From Prostheceraeus crozeri (taxonomy: Eukaryota > Platyhelminthes > Polycladida > Euryleptidae): a stretch of DNA of 64,000 nt. The first letter of the stretch is position 1. Every line of letters starts with the position of its first letter. The notes under the pieces are model-generated. The model was not told the DNA's origin and did not search any database. It worked only from the letters and a program-made list of their open reading frames with translations. Where the stretch lies: positions 558,001-622,000 of the forward strand of contig CAJQUW010007240.1 of the NCBI GenBank assembly GCA_907163375.1, given 5' to 3'. A program made the position numbers and the translations under genes. Shown here one piece after another: positions 11,246-20,500 of this stretch.

Positions 11246-11277
11246 CATGCTATGTCTCCGAAGTCAAAGGAAGAAAG

Positions 11278-11700
11278 ATGACAAAAGCAGTAAAGTTTAC
11301 GAATGAATTTTGTTCACTACGTTTTCATCAACAAAGTCTTCGTGGTGTGATTAGGGACTACATCATCTCCTTTCATCATGAAAAGGCATACTTAGAATTT
11401 GCTATCGCTAAAGGTTACTTCGTTTTCCAACAGCTCATGGACAGTTTGATGAATAAAGATGTGAAAGGACGATTAGTTGCAGAGATTGAATTTAAGAAAG
11501 TGACTGATGAACATGCAGGTGAACGTGTAGTGTTTCATTTTGCATCCTATTCTGCAGAGACGATACATGATCCCAAAGATTTCTATCAGCGACACATGGC
11601 AAAAATTGCATCTCGACTAGATTCATTTCATGAGCATGGATCCAACTTGCTCTTATGTCGCATAAAACACATTCAAATTCAACTCAATGTGTTAAACTAG
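11278..11700 (+). CDS. Stand-alone PolB N-terminal-domain protein, copy 1 of element B
   Basis: A 140-aa intronless frame with landmarks LRFHQQSLRGVIRDY, VKGRLVAEIEF, FHFASYSAE and HIQIQLNVL. The same order (Leu-rich start, ..VRDY.., ..K.LIYLK.KY.K.., ..F.VPSS.., ..IFKISLLE) occupies about residues 80-210 of the PolB proteins in this window, so this is the PolB N-terminal domain as a separate protein. Paralogues lie at 13905-14327, 22937-23428 and 38962-39372. The role is unknown; binding the polymerase, its primer or element ends is a hypothesis. Confidence 0.75.
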   Translation: MTKAVKFTNEFCSLRFHQQSLRGVIRDYIISFHHEKAYLEFAIAKGYFVFQQLMDSLMNKDVKGRLVAEIEFKKVTDEHAGERVVFHFASYSAETIHDPKDFYQRHMAKIASRLDSFHEHGSNLLLCRIKHIQIQLNVLN

Positions 11701-11798
11701 ATTCGACTACAAGATTTGGGAAAGCATTTATGAGTCAGACGTCCGCGTGCCTCCTTTTCCCTGCCGCAACGAAGTCAGGGGAGAAACGGAGGCCTCTG

Positions 11799-11862
11799 AT
11801 TGGCTCACATAGTGTCAAATGTGGATTCGCAGGAGACTATAAAAGCAGACGTCTTCATTTCA
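11799..11862 (+). promoter_or_regulatory. ATTGG/TATA/Inr promoter of the 76-aa gene
   Basis: ATTGG at 11799-11803, TATAAAA at 11838-11844, and TCATT initiator-like repeats at about 11855-11863, about 20-25 nt downstream. The same grammar precedes 14821 and 37358. Confidence 0.6.
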
Positions 11863-11959
11863 TTCTCTTGACTTGGAAAGCGTGTGTGACTTGCTGAAGC
11901 CATTCTCCCCTCTCAACTTTGTCTGATCAATCCTGTTTGCAAATTTGCAAGTGAATGTC

Positions 11960-12190
11960 ATGACTGTTTGGCCTAAACCTTACCAGCATTTTAGAAGAGA
12001 GGCGCAGGAGAGTGTGTGGCCGATGATTGTACAAGCTTATTTTGTTGAACCATTGCCGCCACCGCCTCCACCACCTAGACGCTTTACCTTTAAGTCTTTT
12101 AGGGAATTGAAACTCAATTCGGGTCATAAGCCCAAGACATTTAATTTACTGGACGATGACGAAGACTTAGACTTTGGTGATAAGCTTTAA
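11960..12190 (+). CDS. Small Pro-rich acidic-tailed protein with histone-type 3' end
   Basis: A 76-aa frame from MTVWPKPYQH. It holds an uninterrupted stretch of eight prolines after VEPL and ends in a strongly acidic tail (LLDDDEDLDFGDKL). No domain recognised. It is preceded by a clear TATA promoter and followed 20 nt after the stop by a histone-type stem-loop, so it looks like a real, compact, monocistronic unit. No counterpart was found in element C. Confidence 0.55.
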   Translation: MTVWPKPYQHFRREAQESVWPMIVQAYFVEPLPPPPPPPRRFTFKSFRELKLNSGHKPKTFNLLDDDEDLDFGDKL

Positions 12191-12210
12191 ATCCTGTGAA
12201 CGCTCCAAAA

Positions 12211-12226
12211 GGTCCTCTTAAGGGCC
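12211..12226 (+). terminator. Histone-type mRNA 3' stem-loop (plus strand, B)
   Basis: GGTCCTCTTAAGGGCC: a 6-bp stem with one U-G pair and loop CUUA. Its flanks fit the histone consensus well: CTCCAAAA on the 5' side and ACCTCA on the 3' side. It starts 20 nt after the TAA at 12188-12190. This is the only plus-strand example that I found. Confidence 0.7.
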
Positions 12227-12313
12227 ACCTCATATGTCACTGCTAAGCTAACAATTTACTTTTCTCTGATGATCATGAATGTACTTAGTGGTATTCTTTC
12301 GTTACAGACTGCC

Positions 12314-13006
12314 ATGGCCATGAATCCTACTCCAACTGCTGCATCACTGAATCCTCAACATCTCGAGCTGTGAAATCCGAAAATTGAAAAGGTAATTCAC
12401 AGCTATCCTACCTACAAACAACAAGTGCCCTACAACGGTGTTCGACTCTATCTTCAAACGCCGGCGGTATACTTACCAAAAGTGGATACGCAAGTAAATC
12501 GTTGCAGTCAAAACCTAAGTATCCCTATTGATAATTGGTTGCGTCAGCAGCTTGACATTTTAGAAGACTTTGTGAGGCAAAAGGCTCTTATTCCTACTGA
12601 ACTATTGCAGTTGTGGCCAGAAAAGAAAACTTCTTATTATAAACCATTGTATCGCGGCACTCGCTGCTATATTTTACAAAGCAAGTATTGTAAAGTCACT
12701 TCAGGAGTGACAGTTGAACAGTCAGTTGAAACAGAATTGTCATCGCTAGGTGCTGGCTTTTATTCATTTCATATTGAGGTGCCTGTTGTTTATGTGGGAC
12801 CTCATCAATCTGACGGGAATTTGATTTCTCTCAATTTGCGCATTGCTCAAATTCATCATCAACCTGAGTTAACAGGACTTGATCACATTGAGAAAGTCAT
12901 TGATTCTTGTGTCAAAGAGTGTCAAGAACCTGTCACGAAACCTAAACGTCGTCGCGCATCAAAGAAAGATGGTGTTACCACCAAAGAGAAATCTTACGTA
13001 TTGTAA
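12314..13006 (+). pseudogene. OB-like candidate ssDNA-binding protein (B copy 1), nonsense codon near start
   Basis: ATG at 12314 starts a frame (MAMNPTPTAAS) interrupted by TGA at 12371-12373 where the element C homologue reads through. The frame is then open to 13006 without another Met. The core contains IDNWLRQQLDILEDFV, YKPLYRGTRCYI, and GAGFYSFHIEVPVVYVGPH followed by SLNLRIAQI. This G.Y.F.I.V...Y.G.H pattern resembles viral OB-fold ssDNA-binding proteins, but the assignment is weak. It ends in a basic, NLS-like tail (KPKRRRASKK). It is homologous to 14821-15390 and 37358-38042. Confidence 0.5.
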
Positions 13007-13148
13007 TCAGTTAGTATGTAGTGAATGTGGAAAACGCGGTCTTGTGCGTTGTGTTCAAATAAAACTTTGTCATCATGTTGTATGTATCTTTTGTTATGTA
13101 AAGGACAGACATCATTGTAAAGTTCCTGCTCAATGTATTATTTTGTAA
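12969..13148 (+). CDS. Small RING-like zinc-binding peptide (B)
   Basis: A 59-aa frame overlapping the 3' end of the previous gene in a different frame. Pattern: CSECGKRGLVR, then CHHVVCIFC, then two further cysteines, that is C-x2-C ... C-H-H-x2-C-x2-C ... C-x4/5-C. The same peptide and position occur in element C (38091-38291), with ECxxRGLxR and CHHxxCxFC conserved, which supports it as a gene. A mini-RING or treble-clef finger is the likely fold. Confidence 0.55.
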   Translation: MVLPPKRNLTYCNQLVCSECGKRGLVRCVQIKLCHHVVCIFCYVKDRHHCKVPAQCIIL

Positions 13149-13170
13149 TGAAGTCTTTTTGATATTGTAG

Positions 13171-13734
13171 GTTGTCATCTTCATAGACAGTGAGGGAACA
13201 CCCATGCAGGAATTGAGTGCTATTGCAATGAGAGAAAGTGAGCAAACTGTTGTTAGTGTATATCATAGATTTGCCTACTGTCCTCCACACAAAGACGAAT
13301 GGTCACGGCGTCATGTGCATGGACTTGATCCTTCTATTTTAATTCATATTGGATTTGTAAATGAAACGTATTTGATAAGTGATTTCAAACGGTGGCTGTC
13401 AGGTTTTCATATTGTTAAAATATTAGGAAATGATTCTGAACGAGAAGCAACAACACTTCAGTTGCACATTGATAATTTATATTTACCATGTTGGGTAGAT
13501 CGTGTAAGACAAGACTATCATATGCATTGTGATCAAAAGAAGTTTAGAGATGAAATGATTTTTGACATGGCAACTTGTTTCGGTGAGAGACATCACCTTT
13601 ACAGACCACCATCCCATTGTAATACTAGAAATAAAGCTACCTACATTGCAAAACTCTCTTCACGCTGGCATTGTAGTCTCTATGACGTTTATGAACTGTA
13701 TCTATATTACTGTCAACAGCATGGGTCTATGTAA
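13171..13734 (+). CDS. DEDDh-like 3'-5' exonuclease (B)
   Basis: The coding segment opens after an acceptor (GATATTGTAG at 13161-13170) with VVIFIDSEG, an acidic D-x-E motif on a hydrophobic strand. It continues with QELSAIAM and HVHGLDP, then a central Asp (LGNDSE), and ends with HCSLYDVYELYLYY, an H-x4-D motif. This order (DxE ... D ... HxxxxD) is that of DEDDh exonucleases. There is no in-frame ATG before the motif, so an upstream exon must supply the start; ATG at 13204 would remove the first strand. The homologue is at 38326-38874. The element's PolB has its own exonuclease domain, so this would be a separate nuclease. Confidence 0.6.
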   Translation, partial: VVIFIDSEGTPMQELSAIAMRESEQTVVSVYHRFAYCPPHKDEWSRRHVHGLDPSILIHIGFVNETYLISDFKRWLSGFHIVKILGNDSEREATTLQLHIDNLYLPCWVDRVRQDYHMHCDQKKFRDEMIFDMATCFGERHHLYRPPSHCNTRNKATYIAKLSSRWHCSLYDVYELYLYYCQQHGSM

Positions 13735-13904
13735 AACATGTTTTTGCTCCTTGTGAATGAATGATGATCATTTTATGAAGTGTATTCTGTACTTGTAAAT
13801 TTTGTCTGGTGTTGAATAAACTTACAGTGGAAAATGATTGTTATTTCTGTTTTATTCATAGTGGAAGTCATTGAAGCAATGTGAAATCTATAGTTACATC
13901 GTTT

Positions 13905-14327
13905 ATGATGGCGCATCGTACCTTAAGTAACCACATGTGTCATTTGACACTTGATCAACAAGGATTCGATGGATTCTTACAAGATTGGAAACTTACATTT
14001 AAAATGAAGATGAATGATATGAAAGTAGTGCTCACTGAAAGCCTTCTTCTCTTCAAAAGATTGATGGAGAGCTTACAACCTCAACATGTAAAGGGTAGAT
14101 TAGTTGCTTATATAGAGTTGAAAGATTTACAAAAACCACTTCGTTTTGGATCTTATTGCACAGAATGGATTACTCTTAGTGATCAATTTTATGGTCGTCA
14201 TATGGAGAAAATTATGGAGAGAATAGAAGAGACGTTGGAAGGAAATGCATGCGTTGTTAAACATATCATGATTCAACTGAGTGTGTTTACATCCACGACT
14301 TTGTTTGATGCGCGACACATTGTGTAG
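13905..14327 (+). CDS. Stand-alone PolB N-terminal-domain protein, copy 2 of element B
   Basis: 140 aa from ATG at 13905 (MMAHRTLSNH). Conserved features: LTLDQQGFDGFLQDW, QHVKGRLVAYIEL, FGSYCTEW, FYGRHMEKIMERIEE, IMIQLSVF. It is the most diverged of the four copies and is missing some residues around the DY motif (QDW). AATAAA follows the stop at about 14332. Same domain and same open question about function as 11278-11700. Confidence 0.65.
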   Translation: MMAHRTLSNHMCHLTLDQQGFDGFLQDWKLTFKMKMNDMKVVLTESLLLFKRLMESLQPQHVKGRLVAYIELKDLQKPLRFGSYCTEWITLSDQFYGRHMEKIMERIEETLEGNACVVKHIMIQLSVFTSTTLFDARHIV

Positions 14328-14377
14328 ATGCAATAAAGTTTTCTTTTCACTGAGTATTTTGTAATGGTGTATAGAGC

Positions 14378-14640
14378 AACATGAGTCATTGCGCTTTGTG
14401 CATTACTATCGGGCTCTTTGTTAGATAAATGAATGCGTCTTTGTTCGAGAAAGGGGCGTGTCACAACATGAGTCATTGCCCTTTGTGCATTACTATCGGG
14501 CTCTTTGTTAGATAAATGAATGCGTCTTTGTTCGCTAAAAGGGACGTGTCACAACATGAGTCATTGCGCTTTGTGCATTACTATCGGGCTCTTTGTTAGA
14601 TAAATGAATGCATCTTTGTTCGCTAAAAGGGCGTGTCACT
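14378..14640. repeat. 87-88-bp tandem repeat, three copies
   Basis: AACATGAGTCATTG starts units at 14378, 14465 and 14553. Each holds GGGCTCTTTGTTAGATAAATGAATG and ends with GGGRCGTGTCAC. The array lies between two plus-strand genes just upstream of the promoter of the next gene, so an enhancer-like role is possible. Confidence 0.9.
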
Positions 14641-14750
14641 CAAGTCTTTGTAAGAGGGAAGGTTTCCACCCACGCAGTCAAAAGTTCACGTGCGATAACT
14701 CTTTGTCACATAACAAAGACAGGGAAAACGAGAAAAGGGAAACGCATGTG

Positions 14751-14802
14751 ATTGGAGCTAGGTCTGCTTATAAAACGGACGACTGAGCGCATGGCAATCA
14801 TT
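14751..14802 (+). promoter_or_regulatory. ATTGG/TATA/Inr promoter of OB-like gene 2
   Basis: ATTGG at 14751-14755, TATAAAA at 14769-14775, and TCATTTCC with its A at 14800, 31 nt after the first T of the TATA box, the canonical spacing. This start site makes ATG 14821 the first usable start. Confidence 0.65.
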
Positions 14803-14820
14803 TCCGTCCTTGCGCTAACC

Positions 14821-15390
14821 ATGCAGTTTCTCGAAGCCATCAACGCCTCTGCTCTCGCACTGGGTACACTGAACTCCCTTACTTTAGCATCGGGTAAAAA
14901 TGCTTTCAATCAAAAGATAACTCATCATGGAGAAGCCGTAACCATAAAATCTCCAAGTCAACGGATAGATTATCTAAAGATTATGTCAACAAAGCATGGA
15001 GTGGCCGTGTGTGTGCCATTAGACTATTGGACACGGTTACAATTCAATACTCTTGAAACATTCCTGAAAGAAAATCTCACCATTCCCAAAGAAATTGTTC
15101 GGCACAATGGGAAGCGGCCACAAGTTCCCATCATGGAAAGACGATACATGTATGTGCATATGGATAGACACTGTCTCATCATCCATGAAAAGGAGGGCAG
15201 CGAATTCGACTTACTCAATTGCAAACCTCTCCCCATTTTGGGAAAAGGATTCTACTCCTTCGAAATTAAAATTCAAACCATCGACATGGGTCCTCGCAGG
15301 GACGGAAGGTTGTTTACGTTGAATCCCTATCTTGTCTCCATCACCTTTAAAAATGATGTCCATGTTGATGATGATGATCAACTACAGTAA
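14821..15390 (+). CDS. OB-like candidate ssDNA-binding protein (B copy 2)
   Basis: 189 aa from MQFLEAINAS; an upstream Met in the same frame lies before the predicted transcription start. Conserved with 12314-13006 and 37358-38042: VPLDYWTRLQFNTLETFL, RRYMYVH, GKGFYSFEIKIQTIDMGPR, LFTLNPYLVSI. It ends in an acidic tail (VHVDDDDQLQ) rather than the basic tail of the other copies; acidic tails are common on ssDNA-binding proteins. Frame intact. Confidence 0.5.
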   Translation: MQFLEAINASALALGTLNSLTLASGKNAFNQKITHHGEAVTIKSPSQRIDYLKIMSTKHGVAVCVPLDYWTRLQFNTLETFLKENLTIPKEIVRHNGKRPQVPIMERRYMYVHMDRHCLIIHEKEGSEFDLLNCKPLPILGKGFYSFEIKIQTIDMGPRRDGRLFTLNPYLVSITFKNDVHVDDDDQLQ

Positions 15391-15419
15391 CACTCTCCAC
15401 ACACTGAGAACGCACCATC

Positions 15420-15434
15420 GGTCTTTATGAGACC
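15420..15434 (+). terminator. Hairpin after OB-like gene 2, weak histone-type candidate
   Basis: GGTCTTTATGAGACC folds into a 5-bp stem with a 5-nt loop, 30 nt after the stop codon and followed by ACGG. Position and stem resemble the histone-type elements elsewhere in the window, but length and loop do not meet the consensus. GGCCTAACGGCC immediately downstream is another small hairpin. Confidence 0.3.
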
Positions 15435-15546
15435 ACGGCCTAACGGCCACCGTATCAAGAAAGAAAATGTACACTCACCATGCCACACATGAACATGACT
15501 CTCTCCTTCTTTCTTAGGCATACCCTTCTTCACTCAAGTTTTAATC

Positions 15547-16176
15547 ATGTGGAAGTTATCAGCATGGCTCCATGTATCATGGAAAAGTCAGTGTGTTACA
15601 TTTCATGATACGAAACATCAACTTCAGATAACTCTAGAACGCTTTCAACTACGAAGGTTGCATCGCGCAATCCTATCCAACTCTTGCCGTGTCATTAACG
15701 TAGGAGACGGCATTGTATTTATTCGCATTCAAGAGATGATTCTACATAATGATCACTGCTACATTGTGATTCCAAAACCCTCATGGGAAAAGTATAAAAG
15801 GGAAGTTCACTCCACCCTCATGTCATTTGTGAGTCATGCTCCCCATCCGCATCATCAACGCCATGCGCGAAATGAATCTCAGAAGAGACATCGATTTAGA
15901 ACAGTTGCATACCCATCTTCCCGATTCAGTCTATCATCGCGGTCGTCCGCAAATGTTGGTCATTCGCATGAGCAACGGTCGAAATCTTCAAATCTTTCGC
16001 TGCGGCAAAATCCAAGTCCTAGGAAACCTTTCTCATTTCGTGATGCAGTCCATGTGTTACGAAGTCGTCAAGAAAATGCGAACACTCATGCCTCATCTCC
16101 GCCTCAGTCCCCTGACATTGAAGAATATAGTAGTGTCTGTTCAATTGAAGATGTTAGTGAATCTAGCAAACATTAA
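15547..16176 (+). CDS. Conserved nuclear-type protein overlapping the TBP-like gene (B)
   Basis: 209 aa from ATG 15547. The N-terminal ~95 residues form a compact domain (VTFHDTKHQLQITLERFQLRRLHRAIL, then PSWEKYKREVHSTLMSFV) homologous to 48449-49099 and 49122-49478 in element C. The rest is low-complexity (His/Arg/Ser rich) except for a conserved PFSFRDAVHVLRSR patch and an acidic SPDIEEY..SIED tail that are also present in C, although this stretch lies over the TBP-like gene in another frame. The domain weakly recalls PC4-type ssDNA-binding coactivators; unproven. Confidence 0.6.
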   Translation: MWKLSAWLHVSWKSQCVTFHDTKHQLQITLERFQLRRLHRAILSNSCRVINVGDGIVFIRIQEMILHNDHCYIVIPKPSWEKYKREVHSTLMSFVSHAPHPHHQRHARNESQKRHRFRTVAYPSSRFSLSSRSSANVGHSHEQRSKSSNLSLRQNPSPRKPFSFRDAVHVLRSRQENANTHASSPPQSPDIEEYSSVCSIEDVSESSKH

Positions 16177-16375
16177 AACCAGTAATCATTGCATATTTTA
16201 TGAAACTGAACTCTTTCCTGCTGCTCTGATTCGGAAGTGGCATCCTGTACATATTGCAGTGTTTCACAACGAACATTGTATCATGACTGGTTTACGTGAT
16301 ATCAGTAAAGTAGCTGACATTGTTAAATCTTTAATGCGTTATCTGTATGAGTCACAGTTAATAGAATCGTGTTAA
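15836..16375 (+). CDS. TATA-binding-protein-like factor (B)
   Basis: 179 aa from ATG 15836, overlapping the previous gene by 341 nt in a different frame. Two half-repeats as in TBP: the first is reduced (RPQMLVIRM, LQIFRCGKIQVLG). The second is clear: KNIVVSVQL, then FYETELFPAALIRKW, then VHIAVFHNEHCIMTGL. These match the second TBP repeat motifs N-M-V, YEPELFP-LI, LLIF and TG. The stirrup Phe positions of repeat 2 are kept; one of repeat 1 is lost. It is homologous to 48232-48777. Likely role: recognition of the element's TATA promoters. Confidence 0.75.
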   Translation: MLPIRIINAMREMNLRRDIDLEQLHTHLPDSVYHRGRPQMLVIRMSNGRNLQIFRCGKIQVLGNLSHFVMQSMCYEVVKKMRTLMPHLRLSPLTLKNIVVSVQLKMLVNLANIKTSNHCIFYETELFPAALIRKWHPVHIAVFHNEHCIMTGLRDISKVADIVKSLMRYLYESQLIESC

Positions 16376-17535
16376 TCACATGATGCGTTTTGAATGAGTC
16401 ATCGCAATGAACTATCGTCCACACTCTTGTCGGTGAAAAGGTCACGCTGTCTGACGTGAGGCGAAATCGATGTTGAATGACAGGCCCACACACACACGTG
16501 TCGGTGAAAAGGTTGAAGAAGACTGATTAGATTCTTATCTATCTGACTGACGCCTTACCACCTCATGATTCAGAGCTATTTATAGACATGAGTCAGCAAA
16601 GTGGTTGATGTTTCCTAAGTCGAAGAAATTGTCATGATGTCACATTCGTTGGTGAGGATGATAACTTACAAACTCTGACATGGTTTTGACTTTATTTTAT
16701 ACTTTACCTATCTTGCAAGTAGTGAAATACTTATGACTTCATTTTATATCACACCTATCTTACAAACTGTACAAACAGTGAAATGATTTTAACATTAATT
16801 CAAACTTTACAATCATCAACTTTATTTTTCTAACTTTACAAACAGTGAAGTGATTCTAACTTCATTTATATTTCACCTATCTTACAAACTGTACAAACAG
16901 TGAAATGATTTTAACATTAATTCAAACTTTACAATCATCAACTTTATTTCTAACTTTACAAACGTCAACTTTATTTCTAACTTTACAAACAGTGAAGTGA
17001 TTCTAACTTCATTTATATTTCACCTATCTTACAAACTGTACAAACAGTAAAATGGTTTTGACATTAATTCAAACTTTACAATCATCAACTTTATTTCTAA
17101 CTTAACAAACGTCAACTTTATTTCTAACCCTACCCATCTTACAAAATGATCAAAACTTTTACTTCTGTCTAATGAGTGAGAATCCCATCTTTATGTCAAA
17201 GGAAAACGACACAGTCTGTACATGATATGTTATTCATCATCACAACCGATTTTCATAGCACCGCACATAGTTAATACTGATGGTAGTAGAAAACAAAGTT
17301 TTTATGGCTCACATCACCGGAGAAAACAAAGTCACTGATATGCAGGGAGAAAACAAAGTCACTCATGTGCAGGGAGAACACAACGTCAAGAAAAAACCAG
17401 TTGATATGTAAGTCATGATATGAAGTGATCAGGAGTTGGACGCATGTTCCAAGGCACTCACTCACAACACCCCATAGAAAACGCCATGGAGTAAAAAGCA
17501 AAACATCAACCACAACAGAGAGGAAGCATTCATCA
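16376..17535. repeat. AT-rich intergenic repeats between the TBP-like gene and PolB (B)
   Basis: GTCGGTGAAAAGGT occurs twice (about 16429 and 16501). From about 16660 to 17150 an AACTTTACAAACAGTGAAATG/CATCAACTTTATTTCTAAC mosaic is repeated imperfectly, with larger units of about 110-180 bp. GGAGAAAACAAAGTCAC is repeated near 17310-17370. No gene is supported. In C the capsid block lies between the corresponding genes, so this may mark a deletion scar or an alternative lineage's spacer. Confidence 0.7.
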
Positions 17536-20500
17536 TCAGACATCGCCGGACGGAGGAGGAGAAAGTTTCTGTCTCTTGGGTGGAGGTAGATGAGTGTCTG
17601 GATGGCCGTACGGTAATGAGTGATTAGGACTCATCCAGCATCGCTTGTCTTCCCAAGCTGAGAGACCTCGTTTCCTAAACTTTAAAATGGTCATTTCTAC
17701 TTTTTTAATTTTAAGTGAATCTAAGGCATCTTGATAGTCCCTATGTGTCATTTTTCTAACGATTGACTTCGAGATGCCTTTCGCCCGTTTTATAGAAAGC
17801 TCTGAGGATTTTAGCTTCATGGAGTACATCTTGGGGCGAAGCAAGATCATCTCCTCTATCTGTTTGCCGGCACACTCATCTTTGAAGCAGCCAAGCTTCG
17901 CTTTATTTGAGGTAGAGTAAAGCGGATGGTCAGTGGGATAGTTGGAACTATCAATCTTGGGTGCTAAATATTTTAAAATGTCTTCCTGCTTGACTTGGCT
18001 AGTGGTTGTCAAAGCTAGGAAGAAGCTGTCTGCATCACCTCCTACTAATTCCACACGTTGGAGAAGTGGACATGTTTTAAAAGTGTGGTAAAATAACTTA
18101 TACATTTCTAACTTGGAGTGATCCAAGACAGCTTGACCGACATAAATGGGCTTGCAAAGTTCTACTTTAGATTTTAACATTTTAAAACCAGTGATGTCTT
18201 CGGAAATGACATCATGGTGGCAAAACAACGGCGAGCGACATAACTTGATACTCGTTTCCGGATCAGTTACGATGCGATAGTCCATGCGCTTTCTTACATC
18301 CTCCATGGTTTTACCAAAGAGGGCATTATTCTAATATTTAAGGAAGTCCTTTTCGAAAGGATTCTTGGATTCAGTCCGTTTCTTACTATTAAATTCTATA
18401 TACGGTTTTAGAAAGGGCTTCTGCTTAAACTGGATAGCGCGATGGACTTTATCAAGTTGCATCCCCATACCTAGATAGAATTTGAGGATGGAATAGTGCA
18501 CGATGTAATGCTGCTTGTTCAATTGGGTGAGCAACAACTTCCTAGTGGGTTTATATTTTAAGTCATTTTCCGCCTCATACTGCTTATTGTGTTCTTCCAT
18601 AAAGGGAGAGAACATATCTGGACTGACTATGCCAGATTCGGGTGCGAGAGGAAAATCAACTGTTCTATTCTTAATACATTCTGGATAGATGAGGTCGACT
18701 TCAAATAAATAACCTATGTCGGCCTCATCTCCCAGTGCCATGATGTGTGCTGGATTGGAGAAGTATTCAATGTCATGGGGCTCTACCCATTGGAAGTCAG
18801 ACTGTGGAAAAACCTTGGATAATGCACTCCCATATAAATTATTTTGGTTTATGTACATTAAATGCGTGGTCGATCCTATGTCTTGGGTGCTGTTGACAAC
18901 ATGTTTGTTAACAAATGTTAAGCCACCCCTAATACCACGTTCAAATATCGTATACATTTCTGCATCTTGCAGTAAATGAATGCTCTCTTTCGTCATCTTG
19001 AAGGCTGACTGATAGGACAGACCCGGCAGACTAACAAAATGAATGGGGTCTAAGGCGTCCTGTTCTAATGTGACTTTCCTAAAAGTCTCAAACACGTCAG
19101 CCAACAGATAGACGTCTAATTTTAAGTAGGCAAGCATGTAGTCACCAAACGTGCAACACCTACATTCTAACCATGCTTGCTCTGCATGCCTATAATCATC
19201 CAGAGAACAGTCCTCACCCGTCAAATCATTTTTAAACTTATCAATGGACGGAAAGGATGTCTCCTTCAATGTATCCATTGAACTAAAATAACTATAAGGA
19301 AACACCCCTTTCCGTCGTATCAGACTGTCACTTATGTTGGGATAGTCTTTCTTTAAATGTTGAGTGAGGGGAAGTGCTTCTAAATTATTAGCCAACGCTG
19401 CTAAGGAAGAAGACATAAATTGACAACTATCTAGAAACTTTGTCATAGAAGACAGGCTTCCCCTCCTTCGTCTTATCTACTTGTACTTTGGCAGTGATGC
19501 ACAATCAATAAATTTTTCCTTACTTTGTGCAATCACTTTGGATGACCAGGATTTCATTTTACCGAATCCATGGCGAATGATGATGTGAGCATCATAACAT
19601 TTAAAGTTATGAAAGATGACGGGGAGCGTTCGCCGTTTGAGCCTAAGTCTCATATTGCATTTACTGCATAAGGCAGACCTAAATTTACCACTGAGATGGC
19701 AATGGTCCCTCACTTTCTTATGTTGCTGATCATCAAAGGATGAACAGCAGCGGGGACATTCAGTGGTCCTATCAAACTTGCGTTTATCGGCTTCTGTGAA
19801 GTACATGGGTTTCCTAGTCAGCTCCGTTTCATACCGTTGATGAAAACGGGCTTTCCTATCTAAAAAGTTGAGGAAGTTTTCAACGCACTCCCCGCCTTGC
19901 CACGCATGCATTTTATTTTGGTTCCTATGACATGGATGCCAAACTTCATAACAGGCAATGTCTTCTGGCTCATGACTTTGGTCTTCTTGTTCAATGCAAC
20001 ATTCAATGTCCGCATAGATGGTACATATGGGACTGAGCTCATTGCCGTTTTCCTCATACCTATAAAATTTATCTTTGGGAATGACTTCCATTTGAAGTTT
20101 ACCCCGAGAGCACCACTCATAATGCTGTTCAAAAAATGGTTTTGACCTAAAGCGCCGTGTGCAGCGATCACGGTAGTACAAATTGTTCCCATATGCAGTT
20201 TGATGATGGTATAACTTTGAAATTTTAGGAATGCCACAATAATGCCATTCTGGGTGGTTGTCGCTATAGACTAGGAGGAGATTGACAACCCGGTCGAAGT
20301 TACTTTGGCGATTATTATACCTAACGCCCTTCAGACCTTTTTCCCAGAGATGGATGACAATCTTAATATTGTTGAGTTTTTCAAATTGGGCGATGCCTTT
20401 AAAGTCTAATGTGTTGACATCTAACCCATCAAACTTAAGCTCATCCTCCCATTCACGATAGTGAGTGATTCGTTCACGATGCACCCTTATATCATTGTAG

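Noticed and set aside
12354-12420. A 33-bp intron removing the TGA in the B OB-like gene
   Set aside because: GT and AG are present but the interval is far below a usable intron length; a nonsense mutation is simpler.
14378-14640. CRISPR-like array
   Set aside because: Units are contiguous tandem repeats without unique spacers, in a eukaryotic genome.
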